Source: JBDTVS01 sp040007095 (lineage in GTDB: Bacteria; Acidobacteriota; Vicinamibacteria; Vicinamibacterales; CAVVIG01). Taken from it: a DNA stretch of 64,000 nucleotides. Position numbers and translations under genes: made by a program. How positions within the stretch are numbered: position 1 is the stretch's first letter; each line of letters opens with the position of its first letter. Location: assembly GCA_040007095.1 (NCBI GenBank), contig JBDTVS010000209.1:1-64000 (forward strand), given 5' to 3'. Under the pieces are notes generated by a model, which did no database searches, was not told where the DNA came from, and saw nothing but the letters and a program-made list of their open reading frames with translations. Shown piece by piece: positions 51,085 to 59,077 of the stretch.

Positions 51085-52881
51085 GTGCTGATGTCGCGAC
51101 TGCGAGAGCGCAACGAGTGGAAGTTCTTCGCCGTGCTGCCGAAGGCTGATTCCGCGCTCGCCGTGGCCTGGTGGGCCGGCCTCATCCTCCGTGGAACGCT
51201 GCCTGCGGTGTTCGCCGTCGCCATGGGCGTACTGGTTGCCGCCGTCCAACGGGGCCACGGCCTGGCGACCGCCCTCGCCCTGGTCGGCAGCGTCTTCGTG
51301 TTGCTCCAGGTGCTCAATCCGATCCATCAAGCCGTGGGCGCCAACCTCGGCGATCGCACGGCCGCCTGGCTGTACGACCGGTTGACCGACGCCTGCGTTC
51401 GTCCGCCCGGAATGGGCCATCTGGAAAACCCGACGCTGACCAACGATCTCACCGTGGCGCGCGATTTCGATCTCGGTATGACCGGTCCGCCGCTCTCGAT
51501 CTCCATGGAATTCATCGCCGGCGGCCTGGTCGAGATGATCGCCGGCCTGTCGTCGGCCGTCGTCCTGGCCGCGTACGCGTGGTGGGCGCCGATCGTGTTG
51601 GGCGGCGCCTGGCTGGCGACGCACTGGCTGCTGCGGGAGAGCGGGGTCTGGCGCGACCGCAACACCGACGAAGTGCGTGGGGCACAACGCGACGCCGACT
51701 ACGCGTATCGGCTGGCAGTGGATCCGCCTGCCAGCAAGGAACTGCGGCTGTTCGGTCTCGTCGGCTGGACGATCGATCGGTTTGTCGCCCGGCGGACGCG
51801 TCTTCACGAGCTTCAATACGAAGCGACCCGGCTGCGCGAGCGGCCGGTCATCTGGAGCATGCTCCTTGTCCTCGGCGCGAACATCGTCGTCTTCTGGTCG
51901 CTGGCGATAGCCGCGGCCGCCGGCACGGTGACGCTTGGAGCGGTTGTCGTGTTCGCGCAATGCGCGGTGGGCACGTCGATGATCGCGTTCGGAGGACTCA
52001 ACTGGGCGCTCGACACCGCCGCGGCGCCGGTCGCCGCGGTGCTGCGACTCGAACCGGCCATGGCACCTGCCGGCGCGCTGTCTTCCGGCCACCAGTCCGC
52101 CGCCGGCGCGCCCGCCCGCGAGATCCGCTTCCGCGATCTCACGTTCGCCTACCCCGGCGGCGCGCCGGTCCTCGAAGGGTTCGATCTCTCGATCCCCGCC
52201 GGATCGTCTCTGGCGATTGTCGGACAGAACGGCGCCGGCAAGACGACGCTCGCGAAGCTGTTGTGCCGCTTGTACGATCCGCAGACGGGCGCGATCGAAG
52301 TGGATGGCGTCGACCTACGAGAGCTCGATCTCGCGTCGTGGCGTTCGCGCGTCGCCGCGGTGTTTCAGGATTTCGTCCGCTTCGAGTGGCCGTTGCGCGA
52401 CAACGTCGCTCCGGCCGGCGCGCCGGACGAGTTGGTGCGCGAGGCTCTCGAGTCGGCCGGCGCGGTAAACCTCGCCGGCCTCGACACTGTGCTCGCGCGT
52501 GGATACGAGGGCGGCACCGAGCTTTCAGGCGGGCAGTGGCAGCGTGTCGCCTTGGCGCGCGCGTTGTGTGCCGTGCGCCTCGGGGCCGGCGTCGTGCTGC
52601 TCGACGAGCCGACCGCGCAACTCGATGTCCGGGGCGAGGCCGAGATCTTCGAGCGGCTGCTCGCGGCGACGCGGCACTGCACCACGATCCTCATCTCGCA
52701 TCGTTTTTCCACCGTCCGCCAGGCCGACCGGATCTGTGTGCTCGAGCACGGCCGAGTCATCGAGCTCGGCACGCACGACGAGCTGTTGGCGCTCGGCGGG
52801 CGCTACCGGACGATGTTCGACCTTCAGGCGCAGCGCTTCACCGATGACGAAGCGGGGGTCACGTATGACGTCCTCGCGTGA
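51085..52881 (+). CDS. ABC exporter half-transporter (TMD-NBD), subunit 1
   Basis: Fused membrane and ATPase protein of 598 aa. Helices occupy residues about 25-310 (for example WWAGLILRGTLPAVFAVAMG, ALVGSVFVLLQVL, IVVFWSLAIAAAAGTV). The ATPase has Walker A GQNGAGKTTLAKLL, canonical signature LSGGQWQRVALARAL, Walker B VVLLDEPTAQLD and switch His ISHRFSTV. GTG 51085 has AGGAG six bases upstream; ATG 51091 is an alternative. The next gene is a second half-transporter, so the working unit is probably a heterodimer. Substrate not evident. Confidence 0.9.
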   Translation: MLMSRLRERNEWKFFAVLPKADSALAVAWWAGLILRGTLPAVFAVAMGVLVAAVQRGHGLATALALVGSVFVLLQVLNPIHQAVGANLGDRTAAWLYDRLTDACVRPPGMGHLENPTLTNDLTVARDFDLGMTGPPLSISMEFIAGGLVEMIAGLSSAVVLAAYAWWAPIVLGGAWLATHWLLRESGVWRDRNTDEVRGAQRDADYAYRLAVDPPASKELRLFGLVGWTIDRFVARRTRLHELQYEATRLRERPVIWSMLLVLGANIVVFWSLAIAAAAGTVTLGAVVVFAQCAVGTSMIAFGGLNWALDTAAAPVAAVLRLEPAMAPAGALSSGHQSAAGAPAREIRFRDLTFAYPGGAPVLEGFDLSIPAGSSLAIVGQNGAGKTTLAKLLCRLYDPQTGAIEVDGVDLRELDLASWRSRVAAVFQDFVRFEWPLRDNVAPAGAPDELVREALESAGAVNLAGLDTVLARGYEGGTELSGGQWQRVALARALCAVRLGAGVVLLDEPTAQLDVRGEAEIFERLLAATRHCTTILISHRFSTVRQADRICVLEHGRVIELGTHDELLALGGRYRTMFDLQAQRFTDDEAGVTYDVLA

Positions 52882-52957
52882 GCCCAACGCCAACCGCGAA
52901 GCACGCCGGGCACGCCAAGAAGAACCCCCTTCGGCGAGCTCGGCGATCAATTGGTGA
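52865..52957 (+). pseudogene. Decayed duplicate of the 5' end of the second ABC gene
   Basis: A 30-codon frame starting MTSSREPNAN inside the last codons of subunit 1 resembles the true start of subunit 2 (MASSAKPTVA). The upstream DNA is also duplicated: 52833-52874 and 52988-53030 share a run of about 40 bp (GCGCTTCACCGATGACGAAG versus GCGCTTCACTGATGACGAAG, then GGGG and ATG). A tandem duplication of about 155 bp at the junction therefore left a dead start behind. Confidence 0.55.
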
Positions 52958-53019
52958 AGTGAAGATGTCGCGCCGTTGCAGGGCCTTGCGCTTCACTGAT
53001 GACGAAGGGGGAGTCGCGC

Positions 53020-54885
53020 ATGGCATCCTCCGCTAAACCGACTGTCGCTGGTGCGCTCGACGAGCTGCCGCCCGCGCTGTCCTCGATGTGGAGGCTCTGC
53101 AAGCTTGGCTACAGCTTCCAGCCCGGGCTCATGCTCTCGGCGTTTCTGCTGTCCTTGCTCGCCGCACTTCCGGATGCGCTTCTTGCGCTGTGGTTCAAGC
53201 TGCTCGGGCAGGGTGTGTTGCGTGGCAACGCAGCGCTGGTGCGCACTGCGGCCATCGCACTTGGCGTCTCGGCGGTCGCCACGTGGTTCCTGCGCACGGT
53301 CAGCACGCGCGTCCAGCGCCGCTTCCGCGACAAGGTGACGATCGCGCTCGAGGCGCACGTCGCGCGGCTCCAGGCATCGGTCCCCACAATCGCCCACCAC
53401 GAGCGTCCCGACTACCTGGATCGGCTCGCCATGCTGCGCAACCAGGTCTTCGTCCTCGACCACATGTATATGTCGGTGTTTTCTACATGTGGCTGGATCC
53501 TGCGGCTCGGTGTGACCATTGCGCTGCTGATGTCGATTCACCCCGCGCTGGCGCTGCTCGCGGTGTTCGCCCTGCCAACCGTCCTGACGTCGACATGGCG
53601 TCCCGCGGTCGAGCGCGTCGCGCAGGAGCAAGCGGCGCCGTCGAACCGCCTCGCGCGGCATCTCTTTACCACGGCGACCACGGCGACGCCCGGCAAGGAA
53701 GTGCGGGTGACCGGCATCGGCAGTCGTCTGGCAACCGAGCGGCGCAAGGCGTGGGAGAGGGGCTACGGTCCGATCGCTACTGCCCGCTGGGGTTCGGCGC
53801 TCTGGCATACGCTGGCCTGGGCGGCATTTGGCGCAGCCTACGTCGGCGCGGTAGGGTTCGTGTCGTCGGGACTCCAGCGGCCGGCGGGCGACGTCCTTCT
53901 ACTGCTCGCCGCGGGCGCGCGCCTGTCCGCGTACATCGGCGCCACCGTGGGCGAGATTGGCTTCCTGCGCGGCTTCTGGATGGACGGCTCCAGGCGTCTG
54001 GCCTGGCTCGAGGACTACGCCGCCTCGCTCGTCGCCATGGCCGATCTGCCGGTGCCCGCGCATCTCGTCACCGGCATCCGCTTCGATCATGTCTCGTTCG
54101 CGTATCCGGGCACCGACCGTTTCGTGCTCGAGGACGTCAATATCGCCCTGCCGGCCGGAGCGGTCGTGGCCATCGTCGGCGAGAACGGCGCCGGGAAGAC
54201 GACGCTCGTGAAGCTGCTGGCCAAACTCTACGAGCCCAGCGCGGGACGGATCCTGATCGATGACGTCGATCTCGGGCGCATGCGGGCGGACGAATGGCGG
54301 ATGCGACTGTCGGGTGCGTTCCAGGATTTCTTCCGCTTCGAGTTCCGGGCGCGACACACCGTCGGCGTTGGCGACGTGCCGCGGCTGGACGACGACCCCG
54401 CGGTGGTCATAGCGGTCGCTCGCGCAGGCGCCGACGATGTGGTGGTGCGGCTGCGGGCGGGGTTGGAGACGCAGCTCGGTCCGACGTGGCCGGAGGGCGT
54501 CGAGGTGTCGTTCGGTCAATGGCAGAAGCTGGCCCTGGCGCGCGGCTTCATGCGCGACCTTCCACTGGTCCTCATCCTCGACGAACCGACTGCGGCGCTT
54601 GACGCCGAGACGGAGCATTCATTGTTCGAGCGTTACGCCGCAGCGGCGCGGCGCCGCGACACGCGCGAGTCGACCGCCCCTCGCGACGGCGATAGCGGTC
54701 AGGGTCGCGACGAAGGGCGGATCACGATCCTCGTGTCGCACCGTTTTTCAACAGTCCGCATGGCCGACCTCATCGTAGTGCTCGATGGCGCGCACGTGGT
54801 CGAGGTCGGCACGCACGAGGACCTGATGGCCAAGGGCGGTCAGTATGCCGAGCTGTACGGTATCCAGGCCGCCGCGTACCGGTAA
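53020..54885 (+). CDS. ABC exporter half-transporter (TMD-NBD), subunit 2
   Basis: Fused half-transporter of 621 aa. Membrane helices lie within residues about 25-310 (LMLSAFLLSLLAALPDALLA, LRLGVTIALLMSIHPALALL). The ATPase has Walker A GENGAGKTTLVKLL and Walker B LVLILDEPTAALD, but its signature motif is degenerate, VSFGQWQKLALARGF instead of LSGGQ, as in the asymmetric partners of heterodimeric ABC exporters. A spacer (about 553-580) rich in Arg and Asp precedes the switch His region VSHRFSTV. ATG 53020 was preferred to the open frame at 52999. TAA 54883-54885 is also the first three bases of the 53-bp repeat R6. Confidence 0.9.
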   Translation: MASSAKPTVAGALDELPPALSSMWRLCKLGYSFQPGLMLSAFLLSLLAALPDALLALWFKLLGQGVLRGNAALVRTAAIALGVSAVATWFLRTVSTRVQRRFRDKVTIALEAHVARLQASVPTIAHHERPDYLDRLAMLRNQVFVLDHMYMSVFSTCGWILRLGVTIALLMSIHPALALLAVFALPTVLTSTWRPAVERVAQEQAAPSNRLARHLFTTATTATPGKEVRVTGIGSRLATERRKAWERGYGPIATARWGSALWHTLAWAAFGAAYVGAVGFVSSGLQRPAGDVLLLLAAGARLSAYIGATVGEIGFLRGFWMDGSRRLAWLEDYAASLVAMADLPVPAHLVTGIRFDHVSFAYPGTDRFVLEDVNIALPAGAVVAIVGENGAGKTTLVKLLAKLYEPSAGRILIDDVDLGRMRADEWRMRLSGAFQDFFRFEFRARHTVGVGDVPRLDDDPAVVIAVARAGADDVVVRLRAGLETQLGPTWPEGVEVSFGQWQKLALARGFMRDLPLVLILDEPTAALDAETEHSLFERYAAAARRRDTRESTAPRDGDSGQGRDEGRITILVSHRFSTVRMADLIVVLDGAHVVEVGTHEDLMAKGGQYAELYGIQAAAYR

Positions 54886-54934
54886 GGACCCGTAGATGAA
54901 TAACCTGCGCACGTTATTCATCTTCGGGTCCTAA
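54882..54934. repeat. R6: core-deleted derivative of the palindromic element (subfamily B arms)
   Basis: Two inverted arms (GGACCCGTAGATGAATAACC and GTTATTCATCTTCGGGTCC) lie almost back to back, flanked by TAA on both sides (54883-54885, 54932-54934). The arms are those of R5 at 19823, but the central core of about 110 bp is missing. The result is a strong 20-bp-stem hairpin directly on the stop codon of the ABC gene, well placed to act as a terminator or mRNA 3' protector. Confidence 0.85.
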
Positions 54935-54997
54935 CCACGGAGCTATTGAAGAGTCAGAACCTGGAGCGGTTGACACCTCGGTGTAGCCAGTCAGGCT

Positions 54998-55027
54998 GAA
55001 CCACAAGGAACACCAACGAGGGTGGTG
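54998..55027. repeat. AACCACAAGG short repeat
   Basis: GAACCACAAGGAACACCAAC followed by GAGGGTGGTG, another copy of the AACCACAAAG-type short repeat, between the ABC gene and the convergent TonB-domain gene. Confidence 0.5.
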
Positions 55028-55071
55028 AAGCTTTACAGGTCGTCGGAAAACCAACCGTGCCTGGCACGGCG

Positions 55072-56019
55072 TCAATAGCGATTGACCGCGGCAAGATTTC
55101 TGGGCGCTACGAGGCTGATCGCGATCATCTTGTGGTACGGGACCGGCTTCCCATCCTTCATCGCCGGGCGGTATTTCCATTGCGTCGCGGCGCTGAGGAT
55201 CACCGGGTCGTACGAAGGGTGTATCGGCGCCAAGATCCGAGCGTCCTGGACATCACCCTGTGCGTCGATGAGCAACTCGAGCTCTCCGCTGAAACGAGCC
55301 GGGTCGCGCTTGGCTGACTGCCACGGCGGAATGTCCTGCCGGAGCGGAACTGGCGGCGTGACGCCAGTATCGGCGCGGCTGTACACCGTTTCCGCCGGCG
55401 ATGGTTCGTGAGACTGCGCTGGGGAAGCTTGGGCCACCCGGATCTGATCGAGCACTCGAGTGGTGAGCGATCGCACGTATGCCAGCCACTGATCGGCAGG
55501 CCCTTGACCATTCGATTTGTCCCCAGCCTCCTTGATGAGCCGAAGGACCAGCTCGAAGCCGGTCACTGAATCGGCATATCGTCCGTCCTCCAGGTTCGCT
55601 TTCGCCTCCGAGTATCGCTCGCGGACGATCGACGGGAGCAGCCGCGTATGGATGCGATCGAACATGGTCAAGAGGCGCGGCGTCCGATCCGGGGCGGGAT
55701 GATAGAACGGATCGAATTGGATCATCCGTTCGATCGTTTTCGCCATCTCCTCGGTTCGATCGAGCGCCAGCAGGCACAGCGCTCGATACTCCCGAACGGT
55801 CTGACGCTCGTCGGGCGTGCCCGATTCCTCGCCCTCTGAGTCGAGCAGCCTGAGTGCTTGCTGATAGTTGGCCGCCTCGTACAGCTCCTTCGCGCGCGAC
55901 AGGAAATCCTGTGCGGCGAGCGGACCAACGAAGAGCAGCAGAGTAATTGCCGCCGCCGCGGCTCGACAGCATGCCGCAGACAGTCGGCTGCCGCCGATCG
56001 AATGGCAATGACGGATCAC
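55072..56019 (-). CDS. Exported protein with TonB C-terminal-like domain
   Basis: Protein of about 315 aa. An N-terminal signal (AAAAAITLLLFVGPLAAQ) is followed by a TPR-like helical region (ERYSEAKANLEDGRYADSVT, LYEAANYQQALRLLDSEGEE). The C-terminal 100 residues resemble a TonB C-terminal domain: ELELLIDAQGDVQDARILAP, then DPVILSAATQWKYRPAMKDG with the conserved WKYRPA of that domain. There is no N-terminal transmembrane anchor or Pro-rich rod of true TonB. GTG 56019 was chosen because it directly precedes the signal; TTG 56121 gives 34 more residues. Possibly periplasmic envelope protein. Confidence 0.72.
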   Translation of the reverse strand: MIRHCHSIGGSRLSAACCRAAAAAITLLLFVGPLAAQDFLSRAKELYEAANYQQALRLLDSEGEESGTPDERQTVREYRALCLLALDRTEEMAKTIERMIQFDPFYHPAPDRTPRLLTMFDRIHTRLLPSIVRERYSEAKANLEDGRYADSVTGFELVLRLIKEAGDKSNGQGPADQWLAYVRSLTTRVLDQIRVAQASPAQSHEPSPAETVYSRADTGVTPPVPLRQDIPPWQSAKRDPARFSGELELLIDAQGDVQDARILAPIHPSYDPVILSAATQWKYRPAMKDGKPVPYHKMIAISLVAPRNLAAVNRY

Positions 56020-56247
56020 GCCACGCTGACCCCGGCCGTCATCGATCGCGCGAGCCCGCAGGAGGGAGCTGGCGCGTGTTTCAGAACGATGCGCGTCCAC
56101 ACACTGCACCTTGCGATGCAATCCGTGAGCCGCGCCCTCGACGGCGGGAGCGTTCGGAAACGTGGCCGTCTTCGGCGGTTGCCGTCCCGCTCCTTCTGGT
56201 GAACTGGAAACCCTTACCTACTGATGTGTAATTCGTTCCAACTGTCG

Positions 56248-57765
56248 TCAGCGCAGGCGCACGCGGTAGACGACGAGCTCGGTCAGGTTCGAAGCAGTGC
56301 TCGAACCGGATTCCACGTAGAGAAGGTCGTCTCCTGAAATCGTGACGAACGACTGGACGCCGCTCGGTACCGGCTCCTCCAACGTGATCGCCCGCGCGAC
56401 GCTGGTTCCGGCGGCGTTCAACTCCAGCCGGACGATCCGCCGCGTGTCATCGTCATCCCTGGTGAGCACGATCAGCGCGTTGCGATACCACCGCATCCGT
56501 TCGAGGTGGCCAAGCGACGTCCCTTTCGGCAACGTGACACTGGTGGCGGTGCGCGACCGCAGGTCGATCCTCGACACACCTTCTCGATGGGCGACGTAGG
56601 CGATACCGTCGCGATCGGAGGCCGCGATGCTCGTCGGCTCGTCGGCGCCGATGCGGAGAATGCTCTCGAGCGATGTCTTGCCGACGCCGAGCGCGAACAG
56701 TTCTTGTCCCGATGCATCGAGGACGAGGACCGTGCCTGTCGGCGTGACCGCGAGATCGACAAGCGTCACCGGGTCGAGAGGGCGGTCGAGCGGAAAGGCC
56801 TTCAGCGGCCGGCCGGACACCAATTGCAGCCTGTGCAGCGTGCCCGCGCCGCCGCCGGCGGCCGATGTCGCCACCCAGAGATCGCCACGTTTCGTGTCGA
56901 TCTCCACGGCGGAGATCTCCCGAAAGCCAGCCGAGTCGCCGTGCACGAGGTCCGACGTGCGGTTCGAGCCGTCGCCTACGACGATCAGCTTGCGTCCGAG
57001 CCGATCGCCGAGAAGAAATCTCCGAGACGAGACATCGTAGGCCAACCCGCTCACCGCGAAGGGTGCGGTCGAAAATCGACTGGCCTCCGCAATCGGGGCT
57101 GGCGTGAACACCGGTGGTGTTCGCACGACCGGCGCCGGTATCGGCACTGCGACCGGCGCGGCAGGTCGGACCACCGAAGAAGATTCGCGCGCGGGCAGAG
57201 GGGCCGCCGTGCGCGCGGGAGGACCGGGTCGGGCCGGCGGGGCGGCAGACGCAGGGTTGGACGGAGTGGAAGAGACTGATGGAGCCGGGGATGGCGAAGT
57301 GGCGGCGACCGCCGCAGCCGGAGGTGGGGGCGTGGCCGCGATCGCCGGGACAGTGGCCGGTGCTGCGTCGGGCTGCCCGATCCGTTCGAATCGAGCGGCG
57401 AGTTCCGGCCAGCCGGGAAGCTCGCGCGCGCGCTTGAAGTCTTCGCTGGTGGCGGCGTCGGAGGGCACGCCCATGTCCGCGAGGCGCTGCAGCATGACGA
57501 GCGCATCGTGCGGGCGGCCGCTGAGCGCCTGAGCGCGGGCGAGCAGATACATCAGCGCCGGATCTTTCGGGTTGCCTTTCTGAACCGTCCTCCAGGCGAG
57601 GTCGTGAAACGTTTCGAAGTCGCCTCGCTCGACCGCGTCGAGGGCCATCTGCCGGCACTGTCGCCACTCGGTGCAATCGGCGGATCGCGGCGACTGGACC
57701 GGCGCCGGCATCGCAGCCACCGAACCTGCCAGCGTGATGAACAGCGCGCGCGCGAGAACAATCAT
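56248..57765 (-). CDS. Exported protein with Pro/Ala-rich linker and beta-propeller
   Basis: Protein of 505 aa. Signal peptide (VLARALFITLAGSVAAMP), a short TPR-like region (residues about 35-130: QMALDAVERGDFETFHDLAW, LARAQALSGRPHDALVML), a long Pro/Ala linker (about 135-225) and a C-terminal domain with strand repeats (FAVSGLAYDVSSRRFLLGDR, EISAVEIDTKRGDLWVATSA, PTSIAASDRDGIAYVAHREG) typical of an SMP-30/NHL-like six-bladed propeller. No catalytic residue can be named. It resembles scaffold or surface proteins of soil bacteria; function unknown. Confidence 0.72.
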   Translation of the reverse strand: MIVLARALFITLAGSVAAMPAPVQSPRSADCTEWRQCRQMALDAVERGDFETFHDLAWRTVQKGNPKDPALMYLLARAQALSGRPHDALVMLQRLADMGVPSDAATSEDFKRARELPGWPELAARFERIGQPDAAPATVPAIAATPPPPAAAVAATSPSPAPSVSSTPSNPASAAPPARPGPPARTAAPLPARESSSVVRPAAPVAVPIPAPVVRTPPVFTPAPIAEASRFSTAPFAVSGLAYDVSSRRFLLGDRLGRKLIVVGDGSNRTSDLVHGDSAGFREISAVEIDTKRGDLWVATSAAGGGAGTLHRLQLVSGRPLKAFPLDRPLDPVTLVDLAVTPTGTVLVLDASGQELFALGVGKTSLESILRIGADEPTSIAASDRDGIAYVAHREGVSRIDLRSRTATSVTLPKGTSLGHLERMRWYRNALIVLTRDDDDTRRIVRLELNAAGTSVARAITLEEPVPSGVQSFVTISGDDLLYVESGSSTASNLTELVVYRVRLR

Positions 57766-57780
57766 ATGAGCACCATCAGT

Positions 57781-57946
57781 CTAGCAGCCCGTGGCGAAAG
57801 TCTGGCTGCATTCGACGAGCGATGCATCCTCGTTGGCTGCGTTGCACCTCGCTCAAATATTCCCGCTATTCTCGGTCGTCGCGCCTTGCCACCGAGGCGC
57901 CTCTCCCGTCTCGGTGCGACGCCAGACTTTCACCACGGACTGCTGG
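57781..57946. repeat. Palindromic element R8 (subfamily E arms)
   Basis: 166-bp copy beginning CTAG (57781-57784) and ending CTGG (57943-57946), so the flanking duplication is imperfect. Arms AGCAGCCCGTGGCGAAAGTC and GACTTTCACCACGGACTGCT. The core is close to R7 (TATTCCCGCTATTCTCGG, GTCGTCGCGCCTTGCCACC). It lies just before the start of the propeller gene, which reads away from it. Confidence 0.87.
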
Positions 57947-58262
57947 CGCGATTGACCCCCGCGATTGGCGTGGTCATGCGACGGGTTGTTTCGAGTGCTC
58001 CGCGATCGAGGCGTCGCTGCGACGGGGCAAGCCGATTGTCAGGATCGCGAACTGCTCCTGCGATGGCATTGACCGACCCGGGCCGTCGCCGCGCTGCTCG
58101 GCGTGATGGTTCTCATCAGCGTCCTCGGTGCTGACCGGACGACCAGAGAGTTCCTGGAAGTGATGATCGCCTGGACCACCGGCCGGCCGCGCCGCACCTC
58201 GAACCCGCCCTCGTGGTCGAAGCCAGTAGACTTCGTCGCCGGCCTCGTGTACAAGGTCACCC
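57947..58262. other. Intergenic region, no gene seen
   Basis: About 315 bp between R8 and the cytochrome gene. Short open frames exist on both strands but none resembles a protein family. The cytochrome operon promoter should lie here; no clear -35/-10 pair stands out. Confidence 0.45.
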
Positions 58263-59051
58263 ATGCTTCTTCTACGGCCGTCTCTGCTCATCGGCAGCGC
58301 TGCACTGCTGGGGCTTCTTGTCGCCGGACCGGCCAGTGCTCAACTGCTCAATCAGGACCATCCCGGACAGTACCGCCAGGAAGACATTGCCGTCGGCAAC
58401 CGCGTGTACGGAGAGCAATGCAACCAATGCCACGGCCGGGATGGCGACCAGATTTCGGGCGTCGACCTCCGCCGTGGCCTGTTCCGCCGCGCCGTCACCG
58501 ACGAGGATCTTGCCCGAGTGATCGGGACCGGCACACCGGCGGGCATGCCGCCGTTCAAACTTCAGCCGTCCGAGTTGACCGGCATCGTCGCCTTCATCCG
58601 GGCCGGGTTCGACATTACCGCGTCCGTCAGGGTCGGAGATGCCGAGCGGGGACGTGCACTCTTCGAGGGGAAGGGCGCGTGCGGCACCTGCCATCGCGTG
58701 GCGGGCCGCGGACCGCGTCAGGCGCCCGACTTGAGCGACATCGGGATCGCGCGACCACCGGCTTCGCTCGAGCGATCGCTGCGGGACCCGTCCTCCGCCA
58801 TGCTGCCGATCAATCGCCCCGTCCGAATCGTGACAAAGGACGGCAGAACCATTCGGGGGCGCCGGCTCAATGAAGACACCTACACGGTGCAGATCGTCGA
58901 CGAGCACGAGCAATTGATGTCGATCGCGAAGAGCGAGACGCAAAGCATCGATGTCGAAACCCGGTCGCCGATGCCCGCCTACGCCAATCGGCTGACCGCA
59001 GACGAAATCGCCGATCTGGTCGCGTATCTGCTCACGCTCCGGGAACACTGA
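58263..59051 (+). CDS. Periplasmic dihaem cytochrome c, probable electron acceptor of the PQQ dehydrogenase
   Basis: Protein of 262 aa with a signal peptide ending AGPASAQLL and two class I haem sites, C53-NQ-CH57 and C140-GT-CH144. The second haem domain continues with GRGPRQAPDLSDIG and a late MPAYANRLTADEIADLVAYL, whose Met is the expected sixth ligand. Between lies a region like the haem-binding domain seen fused to membrane-bound dehydrogenases (PVRIVTKDGRTIRGRRLNED). The PQQ alcohol dehydrogenase gene starts 26 bp after it, so the cytochrome most likely takes electrons from that enzyme. Confidence 0.92.
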   Translation: MLLLRPSLLIGSAALLGLLVAGPASAQLLNQDHPGQYRQEDIAVGNRVYGEQCNQCHGRDGDQISGVDLRRGLFRRAVTDEDLARVIGTGTPAGMPPFKLQPSELTGIVAFIRAGFDITASVRVGDAERGRALFEGKGACGTCHRVAGRGPRQAPDLSDIGIARPPASLERSLRDPSSAMLPINRPVRIVTKDGRTIRGRRLNEDTYTVQIVDEHEQLMSIAKSETQSIDVETRSPMPAYANRLTADEIADLVAYLLTLREH

Positions 59052-59077
59052 AGCAGTTGGCGCAAAAAGGGACATAC

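Noticed and set aside
50047..52092. Minus-strand open frame of 681 codons across the methyltransferase-like and ABC genes
   Set aside because: It is antisense to two well-supported genes, rich in Arg, Gly and His, has no family motif, and is the usual shadow frame of GC-rich coding DNA.
58103..58873. Open frame of 256 codons upstream of and overlapping the cytochrome gene
   Set aside because: After the first 50 codons it is the +1 shadow of the cytochrome, and its start resembles no family.
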